A DNA stretch of 64,000 bases from an uncultured Bacteroidales bacterium (GCA_944321895.1 CALUNA010000001.1:186001-250000); one strand, 5' to 3'; counted from the stretch's first letter, positions 28,735 to 38,502 are shown. Made by a program: numbers and translations. The notes: generated by a model from the letters alone, not told the origin.

Positions 28735-29856
28735 ATGTGGGTTATTCCGGTTGTTGTCGTGATGGGCATATATGCCGTTTTGCTGCTACTGTTCATGTGC
28801 GGCTGGAAACGCTTGCCGGAACAGACAAAACAAGAACAAATACCCGACCTCCATAAATTACCCGCAATTACTGTTGTTGTAGCTTGCCGGAACGAAGCGG
28901 AACATTTGCCGGCCTTGCTGGAAAGCCTGCTCCGGCAGACGGTTTCTCCTGCGGAAATAATCCTTGTAAACGATAATTCGACAGACGATACGCTTGTTGT
29001 CATGGATAGATATGCTGCGCGTTATCCCGCTATTCGCGTGCTGTCCATGGCCGGCGATTCCTCAAAAAAGAAGGCTTTGGCAGCAGGAATCCGTTCGGCA
29101 ACATCGGGACTCATCCTGTGTACGGATGCCGATTGCATAGTGCCGGAAACATGGGTGCAGACGGTAGTTGCCGCCTATGTTCAGCAGCCTTTCGACTTGC
29201 TGATTTTGCCGGTTTCCATGCAGGGCGATAGCTTTTTCTCACGCTTGCAACAGTTGGAGTTCGCCACTTTGGTGGCATCGGGCGCGGCTATGGCGGCGTG
29301 GCGGCATCCGATTATGTGCAACGGTGCAAACCTGGCCTTCCGGCGGCAGGAATGGCTGGCAAGCCAGGCGGATTTACACGAAGAACTGCCCTCGGGCGAT
29401 GACATGTTTTTGTTGCACGGTTTCAAAAGGCGTGGCTTGCGGATTCGTTTCCTGAAATCCCGTAAAGCAATGGTTTACACGTCCGCTTGTCCAGATTTGC
29501 GCTCGTTTGTCCGTCAGCGCGGGCGCTGGACATCGAAGGCCGGGTACTACACGGATGCGGACACGATTGCGGTTGCCGTGGCGGTTTTCACCGTTAACCT
29601 GCTGTGGCTGGTGCTGTTCGTCGGGGCTTTTTTCAATGTCGCGCTGGCATGGTCCTGTTTGGCGGTTTTCCTTGTAAAGTGGCTGCTTGACGGCTTGTTT
29701 CTGAAACTTGCACAACCGTTTTTTGCGTACAGGCATGTTGCGGCCATGTCTTTTTTGCTTTCGTTGGTTTATCCGTTTTACATGTTGGTTTCCGTATTGC
29801 ACGCATGTTTCGGCACGCAGAAAAAATCCCATGGCAACAGTGCGGGATTTGCATAG
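28735..29856 (+). CDS. Family 2 glycosyltransferase, membrane-bound
   Basis: A 373-residue protein starting at ATG 28735 (MWVIPVVVVMG); an in-frame TTG at 28726 would overlap aroA. It has one N-terminal membrane helix, a GT-A catalytic domain (about 45-280) and two or three C-terminal helices. Motifs: VVVACRNEAEHL, VNDNSTDDT, the DxD-like TDADC, and QRGRWTSK, the QxxRW-type acceptor motif of processive or membrane GT2 enzymes. The sugar and acceptor are unknown; a cell-surface polysaccharide or lipid is likely. Confidence 0.85.
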   Translation: MWVIPVVVVMGIYAVLLLLFMCGWKRLPEQTKQEQIPDLHKLPAITVVVACRNEAEHLPALLESLLRQTVSPAEIILVNDNSTDDTLVVMDRYAARYPAIRVLSMAGDSSKKKALAAGIRSATSGLILCTDADCIVPETWVQTVVAAYVQQPFDLLILPVSMQGDSFFSRLQQLEFATLVASGAAMAAWRHPIMCNGANLAFRRQEWLASQADLHEELPSGDDMFLLHGFKRRGLRIRFLKSRKAMVYTSACPDLRSFVRQRGRWTSKAGYYTDADTIAVAVAVFTVNLLWLVLFVGAFFNVALAWSCLAVFLVKWLLDGLFLKLAQPFFAYRHVAAMSFLLSLVYPFYMLVSVLHACFGTQKKSHGNSAGFA

Positions 29857-29878
29857 AGATGTATTGGTCGAAATCTTC

Positions 29879-32671
29879 TTACAGCCTGATGGCTTGCCCC
29901 GTATAACTTTCCTTGCATTTGGCAAGCGCTTCGGGAGTACCTTCAAATACGATGTGGCCGCCTTTTTCGCCGCCTTCCGACCCTAAATCGATGACGTGGT
30001 CGGCACATTTGATGACTTCCGTGTTGTGTTCGATGATGATAACGGTGTGCCCGCGTTCGATAAGCGCGTTCAACGCTTTCATCAAGGTTTTTATGTCATG
30101 GAAATGCAGGCCGGTCGTCGGTTCGTCAAAGACGAAAATGGTCGGCGTGGCCTTTTCGGAGGCTAAAATCGATGCTAATTTGACGCGCTGGCTTTCACCG
30201 CCCGAGAGCGTGCTGCTGCTTTGTCCCAATTTGATGTAGCCTATGCCGACATCCTGCAACGGTTTCAGTTTGCTGACGATTTTCTTTTCCGTGCTGCCTG
30301 TTCCCTGGCCGAAAAACTCGATGGCTTGGTTGACGGTCATGTTCAGCACATCGTAAATATTCCGGCCTTTGTACATGACTTCCAGCGTGTCCTGCTTAAA
30401 ACGTTTCCCGTGGCAGTGTTCACATTCCAGCACCAAATCGGCCATGAACTGCATTTCGACCGTAACGGTGCCTTCGCCTTGGCATTCCTCGCAACGTCCG
30501 CCCGGCGTGTTGAAGGAAAAATAGGCGGCCGTGTAGCCCATTTGTTTGGACAGTTGTTGCTCTGCAAACAGTTTTCTGATTTCATCGTAGGCCTTGATGT
30601 AGGTAACCGGATTGGAACGTGATGAGCGTCCGATCGGGTTCTGGTCCACGATTTCAATGTCCTTGGCCAGATGCATGCTACCGCGCAGGGTATCGTATGC
30701 GCCCGTCCGTTCGGCAACTCCGCCGTAATATTTTTTGAGCGCGGCGTAGAAAACCTGCCGCACCAAGCTGGATTTTCCTGAGCCGGATACGCCGGTTACG
30801 ACGGTCATGACGTTGAGTGGGAATTTGACGTTCACGTTTTTCAGGTTGTTCTCGCAAGCGCCCATGACTTCGATATAGTTGTTCCATTTGCGGCGGAACT
30901 TCGGCGTTTCTATTTTTTCCTTGCCGGTCAGATAAGCCAGCGTATGGGATTGCTCCAGTTGTTCCGGTGTGGCCTTTGGAATGTCCTTGACCGGCATGGC
31001 CAGGACCACTTCGCCGCCGTGGCGTCCGGCTTCGGGACCGATGTCGATGATATAGTCTGTTGCGCGCATGATTTCTTCATCGTGCTCGACAACGACAACC
31101 GTATTGCCCAAATCTCGGAGTTGTTTCAGAACTGAGATAAGCCGTTGCGTGTCGCGCGGATGCAGTCCGATGCTCGGCTCGTCCAGAATGTACAGCGAAC
31201 CGACCAGACTGCTGCCCAAGGATGTAGCCAGGTTGATGCGTTGGCTTTCGCCGCCGGAAAGCGTGTTGGACAAGCGGTTCAGCGTCAGGTAGCCGAGGCC
31301 GACATCCGCCAGGAATTGCAGTCGCGATGTGATTTCATGCAATAAACGTTGGGATGCCAGTTTTTCTGTTTCATTCAATTGTACCTGCTTGAAAAAATCC
31401 AACAGTTTGGTTACGGGCAGGCAAACCAGTTCGGAAATGCTTTTCCCGCCAAACTTGACATAATTGGCCTCTTTCCGCAGGCGTGCGCCTCCGCATGTCG
31501 GGCACACGGTTTTGCCGCGGTAGCGTGCCAGCATGACGCGGTATTGTATTTTTGCGTATGCTTTTTCTTCCAGCATTTTGAAAAATTCGTTCAATCCGTG
31601 GAAATATTCGTTGCCCGTCCACAGCAGTTGTTTTTGTTCCGGCGTAAGTTCGTAATAGGGTTTGTGTATCGGGAAATCGAATTTGGCCGCATGCGCAATC
31701 AATTCCTTGTTCCATTGGCTCATTTTTTCGCCGCGCCAGCAGGCAATGGCTTCCTGGTAGATGCTCAGGCTTTTGTTCGGAATGACCAGGTCGGGATCGA
31801 TGCCAATGATGCTTCCGAAGCCTTCGCAGGTCGGGCAGGCACCCAATGGATTGTTGAAGTCGAACATGTGCTGGTTTGGCAGTTCGAAAGTCATGCCGTC
31901 GGCTTCGAAGCGGATGGAAAAATAATGTTCGTGCGGTCCGTTTTCGTCGAATACCTGCAGGATGCAGCTGCCATCGCCTTCAAAAAAAGCGGTTTCCACG
32001 GAATCCGTAAACCGGTTGGCGGTGCTTGCTTCGCCATCGGCCACAATACGGTCAATCATGAGGCGCAGACGGTCGTTTTTCTGCAAGTTCCGTTTTCCTT
32101 CCGTAATTTCCTGTATGCGTATCAACTCATCATTGACTTGCACGCGGCTGAAACCTTGCGTGGCAAGGAGTTCCAACTGCTGTTGCATGGTTCGGTCGGT
32201 TCGTTCCGTCAACGGCGCGAATAGAATCATGCGCGTCCCCTCGGGCTGTCGCATGGCAAAATCCACGACATCCTGCGGCTGGTGTTTCTGCACCAGGCAG
32301 CCGGAAACAGGTGAATAGGTCTTGCCGACACGTGCGAACAGCAGTTTCAGGTAGTCGTAAATTTCCGTGCTTGTGCCGACGGTGGAACGGGCATTGCGGG
32401 TGCTCACTTTCTGCTCAATGGCAATGGCGGGCGGAATGCCGCGGATAAAATCCACTTCCGGTTTTTGCATACGTCCTAAAAACTGCCGCGCATAGGCCGA
32501 CAGGCTCTCCACATAGCGGCGTTGCCCCTCGGCATACAGCGTGTCGAATGCAAGGCTTGATTTTCCGCTGCCCGACAAGCCTGTGATAACCACGAACTGT
32601 CCGCGCGGAATTTTCACCTCGATGTTTTTCAGATTGTTTACGCGCGCGCCTTTTATGTGAATGAAATCCAT
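29879..32671 (-). CDS. uvrA: Excinuclease ABC subunit A
   Basis: A 930-residue DNA-damage sensor of nucleotide excision repair. The two ABC ATPase halves show [19 protein letters not shown] and [16 protein letters not shown] as Walker A loops. The signature motifs are [17 protein letters not shown] and [17 protein letters not shown]. The zinc cysteines CPTCGG and CEECQGEG lie in the expected insertions. [17 protein letters not shown] is the usual N-terminus. Its promoter is probably the -7 element TATCTTTG at 32761-32754 on the minus strand. Confidence 0.98.
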   Translation of the reverse strand: MDFIHIKGARVNNLKNIEVKIPRGQFVVITGLSGSGKSSLAFDTLYAEGQRRYVESLSAYARQFLGRMQKPEVDFIRGIPPAIAIEQKVSTRNARSTVGTSTEIYDYLKLLFARVGKTYSPVSGCLVQKHQPQDVVDFAMRQPEGTRMILFAPLTERTDRTMQQQLELLATQGFSRVQVNDELIRIQEITEGKRNLQKNDRLRLMIDRIVADGEASTANRFTDSVETAFFEGDGSCILQVFDENGPHEHYFSIRFEADGMTFELPNQHMFDFNNPLGACPTCEGFGSIIGIDPDLVIPNKSLSIYQEAIACWRGEKMSQWNKELIAHAAKFDFPIHKPYYELTPEQKQLLWTGNEYFHGLNEFFKMLEEKAYAKIQYRVMLARYRGKTVCPTCGGARLRKEANYVKFGGKSISELVCLPVTKLLDFFKQVQLNETEKLASQRLLHEITSRLQFLADVGLGYLTLNRLSNTLSGGESQRINLATSLGSSLVGSLYILDEPSIGLHPRDTQRLISVLKQLRDLGNTVVVVEHDEEIMRATDYIIDIGPEAGRHGGEVVLAMPVKDIPKATPEQLEQSHTLAYLTGKEKIETPKFRRKWNNYIEVMGACENNLKNVNVKFPLNVMTVVTGVSGSGKSSLVRQVFYAALKKYYGGVAERTGAYDTLRGSMHLAKDIEIVDQNPIGRSSRSNPVTYIKAYDEIRKLFAEQQLSKQMGYTAAYFSFNTPGGRCEECQGEGTVTVEMQFMADLVLECEHCHGKRFKQDTLEVMYKGRNIYDVLNMTVNQAIEFFGQGTGSTEKKIVSKLKPLQDVGIGYIKLGQSSSTLSGGESQRVKLASILASEKATPTIFVFDEPTTGLHFHDIKTLMKALNALIERGHTVIIIEHNTEVIKCADHVIDLGSEGGEKGGHIVFEGTPEALAKCKESYTGQAIRL

Positions 32672-32913
32672 TGTGCAACAAGTTTTTAGTTTTCCACTTT
32701 CCGGTATTTTAATTACCGGTTTCCTGTTCCGGTATTATGTCCGGTCGCTGCCGCAAAGATAGGCAGAAAAAATGAAATGTTGTTCGTTCCAAGTTGTGTG
32801 GTCGTATAAAACCGGTACGGATGATTTTTCCTTGTTTTTTGGCAAAATATGCACATGGTTTGTCTATAATGGACTGTATTTTTGCACCTGAACTTATTAA
32901 ACTTAATTGCAGT

Positions 32914-34332
32914 ATGAAAAAAACACATTTTTTCCTGTCGCTCATTTTGGCTGTAACGGTAATTTCTGGAATGGCACAAACGCCCGATTTCAGTCAGATT
33001 GGTTTTGCTACCCTTAATGGCGGTACAACCGGCGGCGCGGCAGGCCAGACGGTTACTCCGACTACTTTTGAGGAACTGAAACAGTATGTCGAATCCGACT
33101 TGCCTTATACCATTTTGATAACCAAAGAGTTTACAACGGGTGTAACGACTTTTGTTGATGAAACCGGAAGCATTGTGGATGCGTCGGCCAGCGATGCACG
33201 CCCGACTACATTCGGAGCCATTCTGAAAGTAAAGTCAAACAAGACTCTTTTGGGTGTTGGTGACCAGGCATTTTTCAATCGTATCGGCCTGGTCATTCAA
33301 TGCCAGTCGAACATTATTATCCGAAACATCAAATTTACCATGACCGATGTGCCCGCCACACGTGATGGTGAGTATAAGATTCTGGATACGGATGGCGTTA
33401 CGACTGTCGGCGACCCGGATTGCATTGGCATACAGGCGGATGCGGAAAGTATTCCGGAAGCACAACGTATCAGCCAGCATATCTGGGTGGACCATTGCGA
33501 GTTCTACAACGAGGCGGAGGCTTATCACAAAGACCGTTATGATGGCTTGCTCGACACCAAAAACAACGTGCAGAACATGACCATCTCGTGGTGCGTGTTC
33601 CACGACCACAGCAAAGCCATGTTGTCAGGAAAAGGAAATTCGGATGAGTATAACCGCACCGTAACCTATCATCACAACTGGTTTCATAATATTTATGGTT
33701 CACGCTTGCCGTTGCTACGTTTCGGACAACATCATTACTACAACAATTTGATGGAAAACTGTGCCGGTGACGGTCTGAATCTGCGTATAGAAACGAATGC
33801 CTATATAGAAGGTTGCTATTTCCTGAATTGTAAGACGCCTGTATTCGGCAAAGCAAGCGAAAAGGGGCAAGCGTTGTTGATAGATGATATTTTCAGCGGT
33901 TGCAGCAAGTTGCCGGCGGGTTGTACTAACCTTGATGGTGCAAAGTTTGAATACCTTAAGGCTGACAATGAATTTGAGCGTGCCTGCAATTTTACACCTT
34001 CCGAACTTTATGATTATACGGCGGATGCTGCCGAAAATGTGCCGGACATGGTACGCCAATGGGCAGGGGTAGGAAAACTTGTAACGGAAACTACGGACTA
34101 TGTTGCGCCTCGGCATGCGGACAGCAGGATATTTAGTGCGGGGAATGTGCTTACGGTCGAAGCACCAGCCGATGCGCAATTGCGTTTGTTTGCCGCCAAT
34201 GGGAAACAAATGGCTGCTTACCGTGTCGAGGGCGGACGTATTGACGTGCAAATAGCCCGCACGGGATGTTATGTTGCCGTGTTGGAGCAAAACGGAAAGC
34301 AAATAGCTTGTTCCAAAGTCTTGATACATTGA
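32914..34332 (+). CDS. Secreted pectate lyase, polysaccharide lyase family 1, with T9SS-like tail
   Basis: 472 residues from ATG 32914 (MKKTHFFLSLI); the frame is open from 32794, but only this start gives a signal peptide (ending GMAQ). The catalytic domain (about 60-330) is a right-handed parallel beta-helix of the PL1 type: GDPDCIGIQ, IWVDHCEFYN, YDGLLDTKN (calcium aspartates) and HHNWFHNIYGSRLPLLRFG, whose arginine is the usual catalytic base. It cleaves polygalacturonate by beta-elimination. The C-terminal 70 residues (from about EAPADAQLRLF, ending KIACSKVLIH) resemble a divergent sorting domain. No other pectin gene is nearby, so this is not a full polysaccharide locus. Confidence 0.87.
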   Translation: MKKTHFFLSLILAVTVISGMAQTPDFSQIGFATLNGGTTGGAAGQTVTPTTFEELKQYVESDLPYTILITKEFTTGVTTFVDETGSIVDASASDARPTTFGAILKVKSNKTLLGVGDQAFFNRIGLVIQCQSNIIIRNIKFTMTDVPATRDGEYKILDTDGVTTVGDPDCIGIQADAESIPEAQRISQHIWVDHCEFYNEAEAYHKDRYDGLLDTKNNVQNMTISWCVFHDHSKAMLSGKGNSDEYNRTVTYHHNWFHNIYGSRLPLLRFGQHHYYNNLMENCAGDGLNLRIETNAYIEGCYFLNCKTPVFGKASEKGQALLIDDIFSGCSKLPAGCTNLDGAKFEYLKADNEFERACNFTPSELYDYTADAAENVPDMVRQWAGVGKLVTETTDYVAPRHADSRIFSAGNVLTVEAPADAQLRLFAANGKQMAAYRVEGGRIDVQIARTGCYVAVLEQNGKQIACSKVLIH

Positions 34333-34399
34333 CGGGATAATTCTTTTTATATACGAAGCATGATTGCAGACAAGCGGTCGTGCTTTGTTTTTTTATTTT

Positions 34400-34429
34400 T
34401 TGCGATTCATTTATTTATTCTTATATTTG
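34400..34429 (+). promoter_or_regulatory. Promoter reading into the inverted repeat
   Basis: TTG 34400-34402, a 19-bp spacer, TATATTTG 34422-34429. Transcription would start near 34436, about 370 bp before the next gene and about 160 bp before the hairpin with T-run at 34574-34599. Confidence 0.6.
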
Positions 34430-34521
34430 CCCCATTGTAACTATAATTTTTGCCTATGGGATAATGACATTGATTTGATACATATACTTTAATTGGAAAA
34501 AGCGTTTTTAGCATTATTCTT

Positions 34522-34642
34522 TCTATCTAAAAGTTTGGCGACTAATAGTTCCGATATGAATAAATGCAGAAATGCTCATGCTTGCAGCGTGGGCTTTTTG
34601 GTCATTTTATCGGAACAGGTTACGCCAAACACCTTAGATAGA
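34522..34642. repeat. Long imperfect inverted repeat (34-bp arms) enclosing a hairpin
   Basis: Left arm 34522-34555 and right arm 34609-34642 are imperfect complements with three blocks of perfect pairing: TCTATCTAA with TTAGATAGA, GTTTGGCG with CGCCAAAC, and GTTCCGAT with ATCGGAAC, separated by small internal loops of nearly equal size. The arms enclose 53 bp containing a second hairpin. It resembles a mobile-element end pair or a structured RNA. Integron attC sites are argued against because the ends lack RYYYAAC/GTTRRRY core boxes. Confidence 0.75.
34574..34599 (+). terminator. Hairpin with T-run inside the inverted repeat
   Basis: RNA stem GCTCATGC (34574-34581) with GCGTGGGC (34587-34594), including two G-U pairs, loop TTGCA, then five Ts. 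It fits an intrinsic terminator for the transcript from the promoter at 34400-34429, giving an RNA of about 160 nt. Confidence 0.6.
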
Positions 34643-34809
34643 GAAATATCCAGAAAGTACCGCGCTTTTTTTGTGTGTGTATTTTGAGAACACAAGGTAC
34701 AACGGAGTAACCTGAAAAGCCGTAAAGTGAGTAGGAGAAAACAGAGTTTATGCAGGTGCTGTTTGATATTAGAACACGCAATTTTGCATGACTCATTATT
34801 GGTAAACAT

Positions 34810-35355
34810 ATGGAAAAGAAGTTAGTGCAATCAATTATGATGCTTTGCTTTTTGCTATGTACAATGTCATCTTATGCACAAAGTAGTTTGATCCCGACAA
34901 CGGCAATAAGTAACATGCCTATTGTATCAATAAAGGATATGAATCTTAATAGAAGTGATTATGTAATTCTAAAATCTGTTTCCGCGTCTGCTGTTGTCAA
35001 TTCTGATAATAGACGGACAAGAAGAAGTATTTATGAAGAAAATAATGAATTCACGTTGATTTACGACATTATAAAGATTGATGGTAAGAGGTATTTGGAA
35101 TATGAAACATGCGAAGGAGTAATCCGTTTAGGATACCTTGGTTCTACCAATATTTATAATTCGGAATCAAACTACATTCCGGCAGAAGAAATTGTGAGAC
35201 GGTTGGCATTGTACAGGTTGATAAATTTGGCAAAAGAATATGGAGCAGATGCATTATTTGAGCCAACCATAACGACAACAGCAACATCGGTTGGAAAAAC
35301 CTTGATGTATAAAACAGATGCCTCGGCAAAACTTATTAAAATAACAAATGATTAA
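34810..35355 (+). CDS. Secreted protein of unknown function
   Basis: A 181-residue protein with a signal peptide (1-24, ending SYAQ). I recognise no domain. The C-terminal third (EIVRRLALYRLINLAKEYGADALFEPTI) looks like a helix then a strand, and the phrase YGADALFEP resembles the core of small bacterial DUFs involved in envelope assembly. It is the first gene of an AT-rich group; the next gene begins 10 bp after its stop and both are probably cotranscribed. Codon use is AT-shifted compared with uvrA or parE. Confidence 0.6.
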   Translation: MEKKLVQSIMMLCFLLCTMSSYAQSSLIPTTAISNMPIVSIKDMNLNRSDYVILKSVSASAVVNSDNRRTRRSIYEENNEFTLIYDIIKIDGKRYLEYETCEGVIRLGYLGSTNIYNSESNYIPAEEIVRRLALYRLINLAKEYGADALFEPTITTTATSVGKTLMYKTDASAKLIKITND

Positions 35356-35365
35356 TTTAATTGAT

Positions 35366-36328
35366 ATGAAAAAGTTTTTTTATTTATTGATATTACCTGC
35401 ATTCTTATTTAGCAGTTGTGGAGCAGCGTTGCGGCAACCAGTTAATACAACGCCGGCGCAATATACGTTATCTTTAAATCTTGCCCAGTTACCGCCATCC
35501 AATATATACATAAATCTGGATTATGGTATCCGGCTTAATGTTTTGGATAAAAGAGCAAACGAAATGGTTTTAAATAGATTCGATGCTAATGCAATGACCC
35601 TTAAACCAGTAGTGAGCACTTATCCGGATGTCAAGTCTTTTGTTTCTGAGAGTATGAAACAGTACATGCAAACAATGGGTTTCAATTTGGATGCAGATAT
35701 AAATACTGATTATATGCTTCAGATAGGAATTACACAATATCAGATTAGCTATTTATCTGGTATGGGGTGGGTAGGAACGGTTTGTTTTGAAATGCAAATT
35801 TATGATGAAAACAGGACTCAAGTTTATCCTAATACGGCAATCACGGGAAGAAGTTCTATTATGGCTAATTTCAGTGATGTTGCCAACGCATCCAAGGCAT
35901 TGAACGATGCTTATGTAAATGCTTTGAAAGATATTGATTGGAATAGGGTCGCCTATTTCCTCAAAAGGGCGGATTCTCCTGCCGGTGAGAAAAACAAACA
36001 AGTTACGGGAAGTGGCGATACGGCTTTGGAACATACCATTATACGTTGGTATATTGATTCTGCACCCAAAGGAGCAGATGTATATTGGAGGGTAGTTTCA
36101 TCAACACCTGATGTCAAAAACACCAACCAGTTGTATTTGGGAACGACTCCGTATGAAAGCACTGAATCTTTTGATATTAAAGGTTTGACATTTAATAATT
36201 CAGGAGATGTCCAGATTGAAATTTCATGCGAGAAAAGTGGATATTCACCCCAGCGTAAAAGGTTCAATGTTCGGCAGGCTATAGAGCAGAAAGAAATTTC
36301 TACAAAGTTTAATCTAATAGAGGAGTAA
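35366..36328 (+). CDS. Lipoprotein A with YajG-like and PEGA-like parts
   Basis: 320 residues from the ATG at 35366 (MKKFFYLLILPAFLFSSC); an ATG at 35348 would add six residues to the signal. Lipobox LFSSC, lipidated C18. The middle (about 40-200: NLDYGIRLNVLDKR ... YMLQIGITQYQI) resembles the YajG-type lipoprotein fold. The C-terminal 105 residues (from about TALEHTIIRWYIDSAPKGADVYWR) look like a PEGA-type beta domain, whose role is to anchor or display. The last 312 bp of coding sequence are identical to the next gene, as part of a 1,022-bp repeat. Role unknown. Confidence 0.65.
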   Translation: MKKFFYLLILPAFLFSSCGAALRQPVNTTPAQYTLSLNLAQLPPSNIYINLDYGIRLNVLDKRANEMVLNRFDANAMTLKPVVSTYPDVKSFVSESMKQYMQTMGFNLDADINTDYMLQIGITQYQISYLSGMGWVGTVCFEMQIYDENRTQVYPNTAITGRSSIMANFSDVANASKALNDAYVNALKDIDWNRVAYFLKRADSPAGEKNKQVTGSGDTALEHTIIRWYIDSAPKGADVYWRVVSSTPDVKNTNQLYLGTTPYESTESFDIKGLTFNNSGDVQIEISCEKSGYSPQRKRFNVRQAIEQKEISTKFNLIEE

Positions 36329-38107
36329 GATCTGAATGAATTTAGTTGTAACAATTAATAAAAATGATGTATATGCTATTCAAACAACATAAAATAAGTG
36401 CAGTAAGAATCTTATCCTTATTTTTCGTAAGTGTCTGGGCTTTTATGCAATACGGTTGTGTGACAAACCAGAAGATAAAGCCAGCAATAAGGTGGACAGT
36501 TCAATTAAAGTATAAGCAACAGCAATCCACAAATATTTTCACCGATTTGGATTATGGAGTTAAGCTTAATATTATTGACAAAAGAACAGATAAGCCTATT
36601 TTAAATCAATACCCTAGTCTATTCCCTAATAGACCCAAGCCGATTATAACCACTTTTCCTGATATTCAATCGTTTGTTTCTGAAACTATGACACAATATA
36701 TGCGATTGTTGGGATTTGCTTTGGATGCGGATTTGAATACGGATTATATGCTCCAAATAGAAATAGCGCAATGTGAAATTAATATGATTAATGGTACTTG
36801 GGATGGGGTAATAAGTTTTAACATACAATTATCAGATAACAATAATAATGTAGTATATAGGCAAACTGTTACGGGTAGGACTAGCAATGTGTGGTCCTAC
36901 AACAACACTATGGAAAATGCATTAAATAAAGCGTATGCTAACGCCATGGAGAATATGGATTGGAGCAGGATTGCTTCTTTTCTTAAAAGGGCAGAAACTC
37001 CTATTGTCGAAAAAAATGAACAAGTTACAGGGGAAGGTGATACGGCTTTGGAACATACCATTATACGTTGGTATATTGATTCTGCACCCAAAGGAGCAGA
37101 TGTATATTGGAGGGTAGTTTCATCAACACCTGATGTCAAAAACACCAACCAGTTGTATTTGGGAACGACTCCGTATGAAAGCACTGAATCTTTTGATATT
37201 AAAGGTTTGACATTTAATAATTCAGGAGATGTCCAGATTGAAATTTCATGCGAGAAAAGTGGATATTCACCCCAGCGTAAAAGGTTCAATGTTCGGCAGG
37301 CTATAGAGCAGAAAGAAATTTCTACAAAGTTTAATCTAATAGAGGAGTAAGATCTGAATGAATTTAGTTGTAACAATTAATAAAAATGATGTATATGCTA
37401 TTCAAACAACATAAAATAAGTGCAGTAAGAATCTTATCCTTATTTTTCGTAAGTGTCTGGGCTTTTATGCAATACGGTTGTGTGACAAACCAGAAGATAA
37501 AGCCAGCAATAAGGTGGACAGTTCAATTAAAGTATAAGCAACAGCAATCCACAAATATTTTCACCGATTTGGATTATGGAGTTAAGCTTAATATTATTGA
37601 CAAAAGAACAGATAAGCCTATTTTAAATCAATACCCTAGTCTATTCCCTAATAGACCCAAGCCGATTATAACCACTTTTCCTGATATTCAATCGTTTGTT
37701 TCTGAAACTATGACACAATATATGCGATTGTTGGGATTTGCTTTGGATGCGGATTTGAATACGGATTATATGCTCCAAATAGAAATAGCGCAATGTGAAA
37801 TTAATATGATTAATGGTACTTGGGATGGGGTAATAAGTTTTAACATACAATTATCAGATAACAATAATAATGTAGTATATAGGCAAACTGTTACGGGTAG
37901 GACTAGCAATGTGTGGTCCTACAACAACACTATGGAAAATGCATTAAATAAAGCGTATGCTAACGCCATGGAGAATATGGATTGGAGCAGGATTGCTTCT
38001 TTTCTTAAAAGGGCAGAAACTCCTATTGTCGAAAAAAATGAACAAGTTACAGGGGAAGGTGATACGGCTTTGGAACATACCATTATACGTTGGTATATTG
38101 ATTCTGC
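36017..38107 (+). repeat. Tandem direct repeat, period 1,022 bp
   Basis: By eye, bases 36017-37085 reappear without change at 37039-38107, a 1,069-bp identity with a 1,022-bp period. The first 47 bp of the unit (36017-36063) thus occur three times, at 37039 and 38061 as well. One period spans the 3' end of lipoprotein A, the intergenic gap and most of lipoprotein B. Confidence 0.9.
36364..37350 (+). CDS. Lipoprotein B, chimera of A and C
   Basis: A 328-residue lipoprotein with signal peptide and lipobox MQYGC (cysteine at residue 31; a second ATG at residue 4 gives a shorter signal). The N-terminal two thirds are identical to lipoprotein C and the C-terminal 105 residues are identical to lipoprotein A. 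Unlike C, it has ADVYWR, CEKSGYSPQ and AIEQK. The switch falls in a 47-bp block shared by all three genes, which points to unequal crossing-over. The function is unknown. It is 35 bp downstream of A, and an identical 35-bp spacer precedes C. Confidence 0.8.
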   Translation: MMYMLFKQHKISAVRILSLFFVSVWAFMQYGCVTNQKIKPAIRWTVQLKYKQQQSTNIFTDLDYGVKLNIIDKRTDKPILNQYPSLFPNRPKPIITTFPDIQSFVSETMTQYMRLLGFALDADLNTDYMLQIEIAQCEINMINGTWDGVISFNIQLSDNNNNVVYRQTVTGRTSNVWSYNNTMENALNKAYANAMENMDWSRIASFLKRAETPIVEKNEQVTGEGDTALEHTIIRWYIDSAPKGADVYWRVVSSTPDVKNTNQLYLGTTPYESTESFDIKGLTFNNSGDVQIEISCEKSGYSPQRKRFNVRQAIEQKEISTKFNLIEE

Positions 38108-38372
38108 GCCAAAAGGAGCAGATGTTTTTTGGAGAGTTGTTTCATCGACGCCAGATGTAAAAAACACCAACCAGTTGTATTTGGGAACGACTCCGTATGA
38201 AAGCACTGAATCTTTTGACATTAAAGGTTTGACATTTAATAATTCGGGAGATGTCCAGATTGAAATTTCATGTGAGAAAATTGGATATTCAACCCAGCGT
38301 AAAAGATTCAATGTCCGGCAAGCCATAGATCAGAAAGAAATATCCACTAAGTTTAATTTGATAGAGGAATAA
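37386..38372 (+). CDS. Lipoprotein C, parent of the duplicated copy
   Basis: A 328-residue lipoprotein with the same N-terminal region as B. Its C-terminal 105 residues differ from A and B by five substitutions (ADVFWR, CEKIGYSTQ, AIDQK; silent changes too). These show that the C-terminus of C diverged before the duplication, so the duplication happened by exchange within a shared 47-bp segment. A hairpin terminator follows 32 bp after the stop and closes the four-gene unit. Confidence 0.8.
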   Translation: MMYMLFKQHKISAVRILSLFFVSVWAFMQYGCVTNQKIKPAIRWTVQLKYKQQQSTNIFTDLDYGVKLNIIDKRTDKPILNQYPSLFPNRPKPIITTFPDIQSFVSETMTQYMRLLGFALDADLNTDYMLQIEIAQCEINMINGTWDGVISFNIQLSDNNNNVVYRQTVTGRTSNVWSYNNTMENALNKAYANAMENMDWSRIASFLKRAETPIVEKNEQVTGEGDTALEHTIIRWYIDSAPKGADVFWRVVSSTPDVKNTNQLYLGTTPYESTESFDIKGLTFNNSGDVQIEISCEKIGYSTQRKRFNVRQAIDQKEISTKFNLIEE

Positions 38373-38404
38373 CATTGTTTCTTTTCTTGAATAAAATAAA
38401 TAGG

Positions 38405-38438
38405 AACGGTTGTCTTGTACATGAGGCAACCGTTTTAT
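38405..38438 (+). terminator. Hairpin terminator after the lipoprotein cluster
   Basis: Stem AACGGTTG (38405-38412) with CAACCGTT (38427-38434), extended by two more pairs, followed by a T-rich run. Confidence 0.8.
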
Positions 38439-38494
38439 TGTTAAACTTTTCGTTTCTCTCTCTCCCTTTCTTTACATAATTGCCCAAAAAATCG

Positions 38495-38502
38495 TATTTT
38501 TG
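38495..38502 (+). promoter_or_regulatory. -7 promoter element for proC
   Basis: TATTTTTG about 100 bp before the proC ATG. The nearest TTG (38480-38482) is only 12 bp away, so the upstream element is unclear. Confidence 0.45.

Larger units (their letters stand above)
34333..34809. other. Non-coding leader region with promoter, hairpin and long inverted repeat
   Basis: This 477-bp gap holds a promoter (34400-34429), a 34-bp-arm inverted repeat (34522-34642) and a terminator hairpin (34574-34599), listed separately. Short frames on both strands (34493-34687 +, 34576-34809 -) are confined to the repeat and its flanks and look non-coding. The stretch 34650-34809 is AT-rich with no feature I can support. 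Confidence 0.7.

Noticed and set aside
34522..34642. Integron attC site
   Set aside because: The structure is a long imperfect inverted repeat, but the ends lack RYYYAAC/GTTRRRY cores, the arms are longer than usual for attC, and no integrase is present.
34493..34809. Short frames on both strands in the inverted repeat region (64 and 77 codons)
   Set aside because: They depend on the repeat arms and hairpin and have no promoter or start context of their own; better explained as repeat/RNA sequence.
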